64,000 nt of DNA from contig NCGF01000010.1 of NCBI GenBank assembly GCA_002281485.1, positions 62,001 through 126,000 on the forward strand. The letters are read 5' to 3'. The position numbers and the translations under genes are program-made. The notes beneath the pieces were generated by a model. It made no database searches. It saw nothing but the letters and a program-made list of their open reading frames with translations, and had not been told where the DNA came from. The stretch is from Sphingomonas sp. 28-66-16. Lineage in GTDB: Bacteria; Pseudomonadota; Alphaproteobacteria; Sphingomonadales; Sphingomonadaceae. Below, in pieces: positions 27,714 to 36,942 of this stretch (the first letter of the stretch is position 1; each line of letters begins with the position of its first letter).

Positions 27714-29921
27714 CTATACCGGCGGCAATCCGGCGAGCAGCTTGTCGAGCGTCATCGGAAAATCGCGTACCCGCACGCCGCAGGCGTTGTAGATGGCGTT
27801 GGTCACCGCGGCGCCCGCGCCCGAGATGGTCAACTCGCCGAGCCCTTTCACCCCGATCGGGTTGGCGTGCTCGTCGATCTCTTCGATGAAATGGACGTCG
27901 AGATGGGGCACATCGGCATGGACGGGCACGTGATACTCGCCGAGATCATGGTTGGCGAAGCTGCCATAGCGTTGATCGAGCAACGCTTCCTCCATCAGCG
28001 CATAGCCGATCCCCCAGATCATCCCGCCGATCGCCTGGCTGCGCGCGGTCTTGGCGTTGAGGATACGGCCGGCCTCGAACACGCCGGTCATCCGCCGCAC
28101 GCGCACCTCGCCGGTGACGGCGTTGACGCCGACCTCGGCGAATTGCGCGCCGTGCGCTGCCTGGCTGTAGGTGCGGGCATTGCTGCCCTGGCTGATCTTG
28201 CCGGTCGCGACGAGCGGGGCGTCGAGCAGCTCGGCCAGCGGCACGCGGCGGTTGCCGGCGATGGCGTGGCCGTCCTTGAGCGTCATGTCGGCGGGCCTGG
28301 CGCCCATCCGCTCGGCAAGCGCCGCCACGATGTCCTCGCACGCCAGCGCGACCGACGATCCGGCGCTCGCCGCGCCGAACGACCCGCCCGATCCGGCGCC
28401 GGGCGGCAGATCGGTATCGCCCAGCACGACGTCGATCGCCGTCATCGGCAGCCCGAGCGACTCGCCGGCGATCTGCGCGAGGATCGTGTAGGTCCCGGTG
28501 CCGATGTCGGTCATGTCGGTTTCGATCCGCGCGCGGCCATCCGGGGTCAGCGTGACGCGCGCTTCCGAATCGACGAGCAGGTTGATCCTGACGGCAGCGG
28601 CCATGCCCATCCCGACCAGCCATTCGCCGTCGCGAACCGATCCCGGGACGGGGTTGCGCACGCCCCAGCCGAACGCCTCGGCGCCCTTGTCCATGCACGC
28701 GACGAGCTGGCGCGTCGAGAAGGGCTGGCCGGTGAGCGGATCGACCGGCGGTTCGTTCTGCTTGCGGAAATCGAGCGGATCGATCCCGAGCTTCTCGGCG
28801 AGTTCGTCGATCGCGCTTTCGAGCGCGAGCATGCCGACCGCCTCTCCCGGCGCGCGCACCGCGCCCGCCGCGACCATATCGAGCGTCACCACCTTGTGGG
28901 TGAACTGGCGGACCGGGGCGTCGTAGAGCGCGAGGCTGCCGAGCGCGACCGGCTCCATGAAGCCGCCATGCGGGCACTGGCTCAAGATGCTGTCATGCGC
29001 GAGCCCGGTAAGTTTGCCGTCGGCGGTGGCGGCGAGGCGAATCCGCTGCCGGGTCTGCGTCCGCCGATAGATATTGTGGAACAGCTGGCTGCGCGCCATC
29101 GCGATCTTGACCGGACGACCGACCGCCTGCGCGGCGATCGCCGCGAGAATCGCCTCTGGCCCGAGCATCTTCGCGCCGAAACCGCCGCCGATATAAGGCG
29201 AGACGATCCGCACCTGCTCGGCGGGAATGCCCACACATTTGGCGAGCACGCCCTTCGCGACCGACAGGATCTGCAGGCTCGAATAGAGCGTCAGGCCGCC
29301 ATCGTGCCACACCGCGACCGAGGCGTGCGGCTCCATCGCGGCATGGACCTGATTGGGGGTGGTGTAGGTCAGGTCGACCGACACCGCCGCCTCGGCCATC
29401 GTCGCCTCGATGTCGCCCTTGGCGACATCCTGCAGCCGAGACTCCTTGGGCGGGCCGCTCGCCTCGGCGAGCCCGTCGATCATGTCGTAGCGGCCGGGCG
29501 TGCGATCGATCGAGACGATCACGGCCTTGGCGGCGGCGCGCGCGGCCTCGAAGCTCTCGGCGACCGCGACGCCGACCACCTGGTCGTAATGATCGACGGC
29601 GGCGTTGCCGCGCGGCGGCGGGCCGAAGCCTGCAGCCTGTTGCGGAATGCGGGGATCGTCGACGATCACCGCGATCACGCCGGGGAGCGAGCGTGCCGCA
29701 TCGGCATCGATGTTCGCGACGGTGCCCGTCGCGGCGGGGGCGGTGATCAGATAGCCATAAGCGACGTCGCCTTCGACCTGGTGCTCATAGCCATAGGTCG
29801 CGCTGCCGGTGACCTTGAGCCGCGCCTCGACCCGGTCGAGCGGCTGGCCGAGAATGCCCTGCACCCCGCGCGCCATCGCGACGCCGGGATGATCCTCGTT
29901 CATGACGAAATCGGCCATCAC
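27714..29921 (-). CDS. paoC: PaoC-like molybdenum-binding subunit of aldehyde oxidoreductase
   Basis: Catalytic subunit of 735 residues, close to the size of E. coli PaoC. It belongs to the xanthine-oxidase family and should oxidise aldehydes to acids at a sulfurated Mo-molybdopterin-dinucleotide centre. Cofactor-contact regions are visible as [12 protein letters not shown] near residue 250, [14 protein letters not shown] near 520 and the catalytic base Glu696 in [12 protein letters not shown]. It overlaps paoB by four bases. No signal peptide is present. The symbol is assigned by overall organisation and the iron-sulfur type of PaoB; the exact aldehyde is unknown. Confidence 0.85.
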   Translation of the reverse strand: MMADFVMNEDHPGVAMARGVQGILGQPLDRVEARLKVTGSATYGYEHQVEGDVAYGYLITAPAATGTVANIDADAARSLPGVIAVIVDDPRIPQQAAGFGPPPRGNAAVDHYDQVVGVAVAESFEAARAAAKAVIVSIDRTPGRYDMIDGLAEASGPPKESRLQDVAKGDIEATMAEAAVSVDLTYTTPNQVHAAMEPHASVAVWHDGGLTLYSSLQILSVAKGVLAKCVGIPAEQVRIVSPYIGGGFGAKMLGPEAILAAIAAQAVGRPVKIAMARSQLFHNIYRRTQTRQRIRLAATADGKLTGLAHDSILSQCPHGGFMEPVALGSLALYDAPVRQFTHKVVTLDMVAAGAVRAPGEAVGMLALESAIDELAEKLGIDPLDFRKQNEPPVDPLTGQPFSTRQLVACMDKGAEAFGWGVRNPVPGSVRDGEWLVGMGMAAAVRINLLVDSEARVTLTPDGRARIETDMTDIGTGTYTILAQIAGESLGLPMTAIDVVLGDTDLPPGAGSGGSFGAASAGSSVALACEDIVAALAERMGARPADMTLKDGHAIAGNRRVPLAELLDAPLVATGKISQGSNARTYSQAAHGAQFAEVGVNAVTGEVRVRRMTGVFEAGRILNAKTARSQAIGGMIWGIGYALMEEALLDQRYGSFANHDLGEYHVPVHADVPHLDVHFIEEIDEHANPIGVKGLGELTISGAGAAVTNAIYNACGVRVRDFPMTLDKLLAGLPPV

Positions 29922-30898
29922 TTGCCTCCTGTCAGATCGCGGAGCGTGGCGATCAGCGTCCGCCGCATCAGCGGGATCTTGAAATCATTCGTGCCGTGGC
30001 CGCGTGCCTCGCGCAGCAGGATGGCGGCCGCGGTTTCGAACAGCGCAGTGCCCGGCGCGTGACCGATCAAGGCGGCCTCGACCGCCGGATCGCGCCACGG
30101 CATCGGCGCCAGCCCCCCAAAGGCGAGCGCCGCGTGCGCGATCCTGCCGTCGTCGACCGCGACGATCCCCGCGATCGAAATCAGCGCAAAGGCATAGGAG
30201 GCCCGGTCGCGGACCTTGCGATAGAGCTGCACGCCAGCGGGGGCGGGCGGCAGCTCGACATGGGTGATCAGCTCGCCGGGGGCGAGGACGGTCTCGATCT
30301 CGGGGGTGTCGCCGGGCAGGCAATAGAAATCGCCGATCGCGATTCGCCGCCGGTCGCCATCGGGGCGGAGCGTGACGATCACCGCGCCGAGCGCCCGCAT
30401 CGCCACGGCCATGTCGCTCGGATGGGTGGCGATGCACTGATCGCTGGTACCGAGCACGGCGAGCATCCGGTTGAACCCGCCGATCGCCGCACAGCCGCTG
30501 CCCGGCAGGCGCTTGTTGCACGGCATCGCGGTGTCGTAGAAATAGTGGCACCGCGTCCGCTGGAGCAGATTGCCGCCGGTGGTCGCCTTGTTGCGCAGCT
30601 GCGCCGAGGCGCCCGCGAGGATCGCGCGCGTCAGGACCGGATAGCGCGCCCGCACGCGGGCGTCCTGGGCGAGATCGCTGTTGCTGACGAGCGCGCCGAT
30701 CGACAGCCCGCCATCGGCGGTGTCGCCAATCGACTTGAGGTCGAGCGGGTTGATGTCGACCAGGGTTTCGGGCGTTTCGATCTGGAGCTTCATCAGATCG
30801 AGCAGATTGGTGCCCCCGGCGATGAAGCGCACCTGCGGCCCGGCCGCGCCGACCGCGCCCTCGGGGCTTGCCGCCCGAACATAATCGAACAGCTTCAT
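29918..30898 (-). CDS. paoB: PaoB-like FAD/[4Fe-4S] subunit of aldehyde oxidoreductase
   Basis: A 326-residue electron-transfer subunit. The FAD pyrophosphate loop [13 protein letters not shown] lies at residues 25-37 and the second FAD motif [12 protein letters not shown] at 107-117. Four cysteines (117, 127, 136 and 155) in a segment with the residues CNKR and GSGC correspond to the extra cluster insert typical of PaoB and of 4-hydroxybenzoyl-CoA reductase beta subunits. Ordinary xanthine dehydrogenases lack it. The start at 30898 is chosen because it begins the conserved MKLFDYVRA; the frame is open further upstream over paoA. It overlaps both neighbours by four bases. Confidence 0.86.
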   Translation of the reverse strand: MKLFDYVRAASPEGAVGAAGPQVRFIAGGTNLLDLMKLQIETPETLVDINPLDLKSIGDTADGGLSIGALVSNSDLAQDARVRARYPVLTRAILAGASAQLRNKATTGGNLLQRTRCHYFYDTAMPCNKRLPGSGCAAIGGFNRMLAVLGTSDQCIATHPSDMAVAMRALGAVIVTLRPDGDRRRIAIGDFYCLPGDTPEIETVLAPGELITHVELPPAPAGVQLYRKVRDRASYAFALISIAGIVAVDDGRIAHAALAFGGLAPMPWRDPAVEAALIGHAPGTALFETAAAILLREARGHGTNDFKIPLMRRTLIATLRDLTGGK

Positions 30899-31404
30899 GA
30901 CTCGGCTCCGGCGACGTCGCGGATCGCATCGACGATGTTGGGATAGGCCGAGCAGCGACACAGATTGCCGCTCATCCGCTCCGAAATCTCGACGTCGCTG
31001 AGCGTGATGGCGCCGAGGTCGTCGCTGACATGGCTCGCCCAGCCGGCCTTGACCTCGTCGAGCATCGCCACCGCCGAACAAATCTGCCCCGGGGTGCAAT
31101 AGCCGCACTGATAGCCGTCATGCCGGACGAACGCGGCCTGCATCGGATGGAGATCGCCTGCGTCGGTCGCGGCGGGGGCCAATCCCTCGATCGTCACGAT
31201 GGCGTCATCCTGATGCATCACGGCGAGCGTCAGGCAGCTGTTGATCCGCCGGCCGTTGACGATGACGGTGCAGGCGCCGCACTGGCCATGATCGCATCCC
31301 TTCTTGGAGCCGGTCAGGCCGAGATGCTCGCGGAGCAGATCGAGCAGCGACGTGCGAATATCTGGCTCGGCCTTATAGGCCTTGCCGTTGATCGTAAAGT
31401 GCAT
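30895..31404 (-). CDS. paoA: PaoA-like [2Fe-2S] subunit of aldehyde oxidoreductase
   Basis: A 169-residue two-cluster iron-sulfur protein. Plant-type cluster ligands are Cys37, Cys42, Cys45 and Cys57 in [16 protein letters not shown]. The second, alpha-helical cluster uses Cys100, Cys103, Cys149 and Cys151 (QCGYC, LCRC). It passes electrons from the molybdenum centre to the FAD subunit. The start at 31404 has AGGAGGGA seven bases upstream. Unlike E. coli PaoA there is no twin-arginine signal, so this enzyme probably stays in the cytoplasm. First gene of the operon, divergent from the phosphodiesterase gene. Confidence 0.9.
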   Translation of the reverse strand: MHFTINGKAYKAEPDIRTSLLDLLREHLGLTGSKKGCDHGQCGACTVIVNGRRINSCLTLAVMHQDDAIVTIEGLAPAATDAGDLHPMQAAFVRHDGYQCGYCTPGQICSAVAMLDEVKAGWASHVSDDLGAITLSDVEISERMSGNLCRCSAYPNIVDAIRDVAGAES

Positions 31405-31477
31405 GGATCGTCCCTCCTTGGGAGATTCGAAAACGGACTGGCGCGTGATGGGTTTCGCGGAAAGAAAGGATGGCTTT

Positions 31478-32566
31478 ATGAAACTGGTTCTGGCGGCATT
31501 ACGCAAGGGGAATCGCATCGCCCTTGCCATCCTCCTGCTGGCGCCCGCGCTCGCGAGCGGGCAGGATGGCGCGATGACGCCGATCAAGCCGCTTTCCGCC
31601 CCGATCGTGATCGCGCACCGCGGCGCGAGCGGGCTGCGCCCCGAACACACCATCGCCGGCTACACGCTGGCGATCGAGCAGGGTGCCGATTTCATCGAGC
31701 CCGATCTGGTGCTGACCAAGGACGATGTCTTCGTCGCGCGGCACGAGAACGACATCACCGGCACGACCGACGTCGCGGCACACCCCGAATTTGCCGATCG
31801 CAAGGCGACGAAGCTGATCGATGGCGAATCGCACAGCGGCTGGTTCACCGAGGATTTCACGCTCGCCGAGCTCAAGACGCTGCGCGCGAAGGAACGGCTG
31901 CCGCAGCTGCGGCCCGACAATGCCCGCTATGATGGTCAGTTCGAGATCCCCACGCTCGCCGAGGTGATCGCGCTCGCCAAGGCCGAATCGCGCAAGACCG
32001 GGCGGACGATCGGCATCTATCCCGAGACCAAGCATCCGAGCTATTTCGCCTCGATCGGCCACCCGATGGAGGCGCGGCTGGTCGCGCAGCTCAAGGCGGC
32101 GGGGTGGGACAGCGCCGCGGCGCCGGTGTTCATCCAGTCGTTCGAGGTCGACAATCTGAAGGCGCTCCACAAGCTGACGCCGATTCGCTTGATCCAGCTG
32201 ATGGACGCCAGCGGCGGGCCGGCGGACAAGGCCGCCCCGAGCTATGCGGCGATGGCGACGCCGGCGGGTCTCGCGGCGATCGCCGGCTATGCCTATGGCA
32301 TCGGCCCCAACAAGACGATGATCTGGGACGGCGTGAACGCCCCGACCGCGCTCGTCGCCGACGCCCATGCCGCCGGGCTTCGGCTGCATCCCTGGACCTT
32401 CCGCGCCGAAAACATGTTCCTGCCCGCGACGTTTCGCGACGGCCCCAATCCCGCCACCCATGGCCGCATCGATGCCGAAATCGCCGCCTATCTGAAGCTG
32501 GGGATCGACGGCTTCTTTACCGATTATCCGCAAATCGGGGTTAATGCCGTGAAAGCCGCGCGCTAG
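31478..32566 (+). CDS. glpQ: Glycerophosphodiester phosphodiesterase (periplasmic GlpQ type)
   Basis: Hydrolyses glycerophosphodiesters to glycerol-3-phosphate and an alcohol. The 362 residues start with a signal peptide (LRKGNRIALAILLLAPALASG), so the enzyme should be periplasmic. The catalytic TIM-barrel residues are visible: His47-Arg48 in AHRGASG, Glu74 and Asp76 in FIEPDLV, and His89 in ARHEND. The start at 31478 follows GAAAGGATGG; an earlier in-frame ATG at 31382 would put unrelated residues before the signal peptide. It is followed 13 bases later by a small lipoprotein gene. Confidence 0.9.
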   Translation: MKLVLAALRKGNRIALAILLLAPALASGQDGAMTPIKPLSAPIVIAHRGASGLRPEHTIAGYTLAIEQGADFIEPDLVLTKDDVFVARHENDITGTTDVAAHPEFADRKATKLIDGESHSGWFTEDFTLAELKTLRAKERLPQLRPDNARYDGQFEIPTLAEVIALAKAESRKTGRTIGIYPETKHPSYFASIGHPMEARLVAQLKAAGWDSAAAPVFIQSFEVDNLKALHKLTPIRLIQLMDASGGPADKAAPSYAAMATPAGLAAIAGYAYGIGPNKTMIWDGVNAPTALVADAHAAGLRLHPWTFRAENMFLPATFRDGPNPATHGRIDAEIAAYLKLGIDGFFTDYPQIGVNAVKAAR

Positions 32567-32579
32567 CGGCGGAGGGACG

Positions 32580-32858
32580 ATGATGCGCAAGGTGTTGATA
32601 TTGTCGGTGGCGATGCTGCCATTGCTCGCCGGCGGCTGCCTTGCGAAAACGGCGGTCGGTCTCGCCACTGCGCCGATCAAGGTTGCCGGCAAGGCCGCCG
32701 ACTGGGCGACGACCAGCCGCGATGAATCCGACCGTAACTATGGCCGCAAGATGCGCAAGGCCGAGGCGCGCGAGGGCCGCGAGCGCAAAAAGGCCGACAG
32801 GGCGTGTCGCCGCGATCCGCGCGATTGCGACGACTCGCGCTATCGCCCGCGCGACTGA
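32580..32858 (+). CDS. Small putative lipoprotein, highly charged
   Basis: A 92-residue product with a lipoprotein signal peptide (VLILSVAMLPLLAGGC, lipobox LAGGC near residue 19). A short Ala/Gly region follows, then a strongly charged tail rich in Arg, Lys, Asp and Glu (KMRKAEAREGRERKKADRACRRD). GGAGGGACG precedes tandem ATGATG starts; either could be used. Probably attached to a membrane, with the charged tail in the periplasm. No family function recognised. Likely cotranscribed with glpQ and convergent with ivd. Confidence 0.65.
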   Translation: MMRKVLILSVAMLPLLAGGCLAKTAVGLATAPIKVAGKAADWATTSRDESDRNYGRKMRKAEAREGRERKKADRACRRDPRDCDDSRYRPRD

Positions 32859-32866
32859 TCGGGTGA

Positions 32867-34030
32867 TCAGCCCGCGCCGATCAATTCACGGCCGATCAGG
32901 AAGCGCCTGATCTCGTTGGTGCCCGCGCCGATATCATAGAGCTTGGCATCGCGCAGGAAGCGCTCGACCGGCCATTCCTTGGTATAGCCCGCCCCGCCGA
33001 GCGCCTGGATCGCCTCGAGCGACACCTTCACCGCATTCTCGCTGGCCAGCAGGATCGCGCCGGCCGCATCGAAGCGCGTGGTCTTGCCGGCATCGCAGGC
33101 GCGCGCGACCGCATAGACATAGGCCCGGGCGCTGTTGAGCGCGACATACATGTCGGCGATCTTGGCCTGCATCAGCTGGAACGAGCCGATCGGTTTGCCG
33201 AACTGTTTGCGCTCGCGAACATAGGGCAGGACGACGTCGAGGCACGCCTGCATGATGCCGAGCGGCCCTGCGGCCAGCACCGCGCGCTCATAATCGAGCC
33301 CCGACATCAGCACACCGACGCCGCCGTTGAGCGGGCCCATGATGTTCTCGGCGGGCACCTCGCACTCCTCGAACACCAGCTCGGCGGTGTCCGATCCGCG
33401 CATGCCCATCTTGTCGAGCTTCTTCGAAACCGAAAATCCCGCCATGCCGCGCTCGATCAGAAAGGCGGTGATCCCGCCCGAGCCGTCTCCCGTCTTGGCA
33501 TAGACGACCAGCGTATCGGCCTCGGTCGAGTTGGTGATCCAGAATTTGGTGCCGTTGAGGACATAGCGGTCGTTGCCCCTGAGCTCGGCCTTGAGCTTCA
33601 TCGACACGACATCGGAACCCGATCCGGCCTCCGACATCGCGAGCGATCCGACATGTTCGCCCGAGATCAGCTTGGGGAGATATCGCGCCTTTTGTTCGTC
33701 ATTGCCCCAGCGACGGATCTGGTTGACGCACAGATTGCTGTGCGCGCCATAGCTGAGCCCGATCGAGGCCGAGGCGCGGCTCACTTCCTCCATCGCGATG
33801 CAATGGTCGAGATAGCCGAGGCCCAGTCCGCCCCATTCCTCCTCGACGGTAATCCCGTGCAGCCCGAGCGCGCCCATTTCGGGCCAGAGCGAGCGATCGA
33901 ACTTGTTGGTCGCGTCGATCTCGGCCGCCTTGGGCGCGATCCGGTCGGTCGCGAAGCGGTGCGTCGTCTCGCGGATCATGTCGGCGGTCTCGCCGAGCGC
34001 GAAGTCGAGGGCGGTGTCCATGGCGTCCAT
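32867..34030 (-). CDS. ivd: Isovaleryl-CoA dehydrogenase
   Basis: FAD acyl-CoA dehydrogenase of leucine breakdown, giving 3-methylcrotonyl-CoA. The 387 residues show the family motifs [11 protein letters not shown] near 131 and KFWITNS near 162. The catalytic Glu248 in [18 protein letters not shown] occupies the position specific to isovaleryl-CoA dehydrogenases, and [19 protein letters not shown] follows near the end. The frame is open upstream to 34153, but that part is the translated palindromic repeat at 34033-34119, so the start is placed at 34030; a second ATG lies at 34021. No methylcrotonyl-CoA carboxylase is adjacent. Confidence 0.9.
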   Translation of the reverse strand: MDAMDTALDFALGETADMIRETTHRFATDRIAPKAAEIDATNKFDRSLWPEMGALGLHGITVEEEWGGLGLGYLDHCIAMEEVSRASASIGLSYGAHSNLCVNQIRRWGNDEQKARYLPKLISGEHVGSLAMSEAGSGSDVVSMKLKAELRGNDRYVLNGTKFWITNSTEADTLVVYAKTGDGSGGITAFLIERGMAGFSVSKKLDKMGMRGSDTAELVFEECEVPAENIMGPLNGGVGVLMSGLDYERAVLAAGPLGIMQACLDVVLPYVRERKQFGKPIGSFQLMQAKIADMYVALNSARAYVYAVARACDAGKTTRFDAAGAILLASENAVKVSLEAIQALGGAGYTKEWPVERFLRDAKLYDIGAGTNEIRRFLIGRELIGAG

Positions 34031-34032
34031 CT

Positions 34033-34119
34033 CCGTTTGCCCCGAGCTTGTCGAAGGGCGGTATTTCCTTTCTAACCCCTGAAGAAAAAGCAGTGCTTCG
34101 ACAAGCTCAGCACGAACGG
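34033..34119. repeat. REP-like palindromic element, copy 2, in a divergent promoter gap
   Basis: Arms CCGTTTGCCCCGAGCTTGTCGAAG (34033-34056, given here by its ends CCGTTTG and GTCGAAG) and its inverted partner (34096-34119, CTTCGAC to GAACGG) match copies at 2333-2464 and 37408-37494. It fills almost the entire 103-base gap between the divergent ivd and permease genes. Confidence 0.85.
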
Positions 34120-34133
34120 GGAATGTCCAGCCG

Positions 34134-35531
34134 ATGAGTCTCTTACGAACCAAAACGATCCTTCACGGCGACGATCGCCCGATCGAGCACCGCATGGCGC
34201 GCACGCTCGGCTGGCCCAGTCTCGTCGCGCTCGGCGTCGGCGCGATCGTCGGCACGGGCATCCTCACCCTGATCGGCGTCGGCGCCGACCGGGCCGGGCC
34301 CGCCGTGCTGCTGAGCTTCGTCGTGGCGGGGGCGATCTGCGCGTGTGCGGCGCTGTGCTACGCCGAAATGGCGACGATGATCCCGGCCTCGGGCAGCGCC
34401 TATACCTATAGCTATGCCGTGCTCGGCGAGATTTTCGCCTGGGTGGTCGGCTGGAGCCTGATCCTCGAATATTCGCTGGTAGTGTCGACCGTCGCAGTCG
34501 GCTGGTCGGGCTATGCGGTGGGTTTCCTGAAGGGGCTGGGGATCATCGTGCCGGCCGCGCTCGCCAACGGCCCGGCGCTGGGCGGGGCGATCAACGTGCC
34601 CGCGATCGCGATCATCGCGGTGGTCGCGGGGCTGCTGCTGCTCGGTACGCGCGAGAGCGCCCGGGTCAACACCGCGCTGGTGCTGCTCAAGATCGCGACG
34701 CTGGCGCTGTTCGTGTTCGTCGCGCTGCCGCATTTCGATCCGGCCAACCTTCAGCCCTTTGCGCCCTATGGCTATGGCAGCACCGCCGGCGAGGGCGGGG
34801 TGAAATACGGCGTGATGGGCGCGGCGGCGATCATTTTCTTCGCCTTTTACGGTTTCGATGCGATCTCGACCGCGGCCGAGGAGGCCAAGAATCCCGAGCG
34901 CGATCTGGCGATCGGCATCGTCGGCTCGATGGTCGCGTGCACCGTGATCTATCTGGTTGTCGCTGGTGCCGCCGTCGGGGCGGTCGGCTTTGGCGTCTTC
35001 TCGAAGAGCGCCGAGCCGCTCGCGCTGATCCTGCGCTCGATCGGGCAGGGAACGGTGGCGACGGTGGTCGCGGCGGCGGCGGCGATCGCGTTGCCGACGG
35101 TGCTGCTCGCGTTCCTTTACGGCCAAAGCCGCATCTTCCTGGTCATGGCGCGCGACGGCTTCCTCCCGCAAAGCCTTGCCAAGGTCGACAGCCGCGGCAC
35201 GCCGGCGCGGATCACGATCGTGACGGCGGTGTTCGTCGGGATCATCGCCGGGCTGGTGCCGCTCGACGTGATCGCGTCGCTCGCCAATGCCGGGACCTTG
35301 TGTGCGTTCATCGCGGTCGCCGCCTGCGTGCTGGTGCTGCGCCGCCGCGCCCCGGACGCACGGCGCCCGTTCCGCACGCCGCTCGCCTGGGTGATCGCGC
35401 CGGCGGGGATATTGGGCTGCATCTATCTCTTCACCAGCCTGCAGACGGTGACGCAGATGTCGTTCTTCGCCTGGAACGGCATCGGGCTGCTCGTCTATTT
35501 CCTCTACGGGCGCGCCCGCTCGCTGGTGTGA
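34134..35531 (+). CDS. APC-family (cationic amino acid transporter-like) permease
   Basis: Inner-membrane amino acid transporter of 465 residues with about 12 membrane helices. The first helix motif [15 protein letters not shown] carries the unwound G-x-G substrate-binding turn typical of the superfamily. Helices 2-3 show [23 protein letters not shown], typical of the CAT subgroup, and helix 6 has [20 protein letters not shown]. The likely function is uptake of a basic or neutral amino acid by proton coupling; the exact substrate is unknown. It begins 15 bases after the repeat element, and its last 28 bases overlap the 3' end of the opposite-strand gene. Confidence 0.88.
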   Translation: MSLLRTKTILHGDDRPIEHRMARTLGWPSLVALGVGAIVGTGILTLIGVGADRAGPAVLLSFVVAGAICACAALCYAEMATMIPASGSAYTYSYAVLGEIFAWVVGWSLILEYSLVVSTVAVGWSGYAVGFLKGLGIIVPAALANGPALGGAINVPAIAIIAVVAGLLLLGTRESARVNTALVLLKIATLALFVFVALPHFDPANLQPFAPYGYGSTAGEGGVKYGVMGAAAIIFFAFYGFDAISTAAEEAKNPERDLAIGIVGSMVACTVIYLVVAGAAVGAVGFGVFSKSAEPLALILRSIGQGTVATVVAAAAAIALPTVLLAFLYGQSRIFLVMARDGFLPQSLAKVDSRGTPARITIVTAVFVGIIAGLVPLDVIASLANAGTLCAFIAVAACVLVLRRRAPDARRPFRTPLAWVIAPAGILGCIYLFTSLQTVTQMSFFAWNGIGLLVYFLYGRARSLV

Positions 35532-35779
35532 CGCGCCCGCGCGAGCCCGACCAGCGCGACCAGCCCGATCGCCGCCCAGCCGATTTCGAGCAGCGCGGCG
35601 GGATAGGCGCGGTGCCACAGCACGTTGATCGCCAGCGTCGCGCCGCCGACGAAGTTCATCGCCTGATAGCGCGCCGATTTGCCCGACAAGCGGCCGGTGG
35701 ATGTCAGCAGATAGGCGCCGAGGCACAGCCCCGATCCGATCCAGCCGATGATCTCGACGAGCAGATCGACCGTCGTCAC
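35504..35779 (-). CDS. CBU_0592-like small membrane protein, copy 2
   Basis: A 91-residue protein with three predicted membrane helices, starting at GTG inside the stop of the preceding paralogue (GTGA). Its core, VEIIGW..G..LGAYLLTSTGRLSGKSARYQAMN, is nearly the same as in the gene upstream. It closely resembles the CBU_0592 family of small inner-membrane proteins, whose function is unknown; a loose resemblance to PQ-loop/SMR-sized transporters has no proof. The 3' end runs 28 bases into the opposite-strand permease gene. Confidence 0.7.
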   Translation of the reverse strand: MTTVDLLVEIIGWIGSGLCLGAYLLTSTGRLSGKSARYQAMNFVGGATLAINVLWHRAYPAALLEIGWAAIGLVALVGLARARHTSERARP

Positions 35780-36027
35780 GCCGCTGCCCGCGCGCGCCAC
35801 AAGCGCAGCAGCGTCACGAGACCGATCGCCAGCCATGCGATGTTGAGCACTGCCGAGGGCAGCGCGCCGTGCCAGCCGCTGTTGACGATGAAGCCGGCGG
35901 CGCCCGCGACGTTCATCCACTGAAACCGCGCCGAGGTGCCCGAAAGGCGCCCGGTCGATACCAACAGGTATGAGGCGAGGATCAGCAGCGCGGCGGCCCA
36001 GCCGATGATCTCGATGAGGTTGGTCAT
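35776..36027 (-). CDS. CBU_0592-like small membrane protein, copy 1
   Basis: An 83-residue three-helix membrane protein (IEIIGWAAALLILASYLLVSTGRLSG.SARFQWMNVAGA). The start at 36027 is chosen because it begins the conserved N-terminal helix; ten more in-frame residues upstream look unrelated. The tandem arrangement with the next gene, sharing the STGRLSG-SAR-Q-MN core, points to a local duplication, possibly giving a heterodimer. Function unknown. Confidence 0.72.
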   Translation of the reverse strand: MTNLIEIIGWAAALLILASYLLVSTGRLSGTSARFQWMNVAGAAGFIVNSGWHGALPSAVLNIAWLAIGLVTLLRLWRARAAA

Positions 36028-36122
36028 TGCGCGTCCACTGCCATTGCGGTCTCGCACGTCGTCGATCCGGCGCGATAGCGCAATGGGGCATCGCTGATCG
36101 CGCCTCGAGCGCCGGCGCGGTG

Positions 36123-36156
36123 TTGATTTGTTGGAATATGTTCCGTAAATGTTCCG
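36123..36156 (+). promoter_or_regulatory. AT-rich control region with phased direct repeats before the toxin gene
   Basis: Within an AT-richer patch, ATGTTCCG occurs twice (36138-36145 and 36149-36156), 11 bases apart, that is one helical turn. TTGATT at 36123-36128 could serve as a -35 box for a weak TAAATG -10 at 36146-36151. The overlap of repeat and -10 suggests repression. Inference only. Confidence 0.35.
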
Positions 36157-36183
36157 CCCCTTTCAACGGAGCGGCGCGGCATC

Positions 36184-36942
36184 ATGAAGATTCCCCAGAG
36201 CGACGAGGTAACAGCATTTTCCTTTTGGTTACGAACGGGGCGCCGGTTGGCGAAGCGACCGCCGGCCTTGGTCGAGGTCAAGTTCAACCCGTGGCATGAT
36301 CCGGCCAATGGTCGGTTCACCTTTGCCAATAGCGGCCAGCGATATGGCTACGGCGGCGGCGGAGCACAAGCAGGCTGGTCGGCGCCCAAGCCTCCACGAC
36401 CAGCGCGCAAGCCTGCTGATGTCGGAAAGCCAAAGACCTCGCCTGACAGATCAGCTGATCGAACGACCACCGGATTGACTGCGACAGTCGTCAAGCCTGC
36501 CGTAGAGCCTTTTCGTCGCGTGACAAAAAATGGCTATGACTTTGAGGTCGATCGCGCTGGAAAGATGCGGCGCGCCTCGGGGGCTTTGACGCTAGGCGCC
36601 GAGACGCGAAGCCGGCGAGGCCAGCGTGCAATTGGCGGACTCGATCGCCGATCTTCCGATGATGGCGGACACTATATCGCCCGGCGCTTCAATGGGCCGC
36701 CAGATGATTTCAATCTCTTTCCGCAAGACGCCAATTTTAACCGCGGGCGCTATCGTGTTCTTGAGGACCAATGGGCAAGAGCCAAGAACGGGGGGAAGAC
36801 GGTGCAGATCGAGATTGTGCCGCACTTCCAGAAGGATTCGATACGCCCCTATGAGCTTGATGTGACCTTCTGGATAAATGGCCACCGCGAGAGCGTGAAA
36901 TTTCCGAACGAGAAGCAGGAGAAGCGTCGTGGTAAGCGATGA
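36184..36942 (+). CDS. Putative DNA/RNA non-specific endonuclease toxin (Endonuclea_NS_2-like)
   Basis: A 252-residue protein in two parts. The N-terminal part holds FNPWHDPANGRFTFANSG (residues 34-51), a Gly-rich patch and a Pro/Lys/Ser/Thr-rich linker. The C-terminal part, from about residue 110, resembles the nuclease domain of polymorphic toxins: SDDGGHYIARRF with the likely catalytic His163, FPQDANFNRGRYRVLEDQWA with the likely metal-binding Asn184/Asn186, and a closing ELDVTFWINGHRESVKFPN. It is followed, overlapping by 14 bases, by an immunity-like gene. There is no signal peptide and no secretion gene nearby. A secreted or delivered effector is inferred from the domain and partner. 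Confidence 0.7.
   Translation: MKIPQSDEVTAFSFWLRTGRRLAKRPPALVEVKFNPWHDPANGRFTFANSGQRYGYGGGGAQAGWSAPKPPRPARKPADVGKPKTSPDRSADRTTTGLTATVVKPAVEPFRRVTKNGYDFEVDRAGKMRRASGALTLGAETRSRRGQRAIGGLDRRSSDDGGHYIARRFNGPPDDFNLFPQDANFNRGRYRVLEDQWARAKNGGKTVQIEIVPHFQKDSIRPYELDVTFWINGHRESVKFPNEKQEKRRGKR

Noticed and set aside
26796..30062. A long open plus-strand frame opposite the aldehyde oxidoreductase operon
   Set aside because: Antisense to the XdhC-like, paoC and paoB genes; composition (Arg/Asp/Gly/His-rich) is that of a shadow frame.
34031..34153. N-terminal extension of isovaleryl-CoA dehydrogenase to an upstream start
   Set aside because: The extension is translated REP sequence ([15 protein letters not shown]) and not dehydrogenase; the conserved protein begins at 34030.
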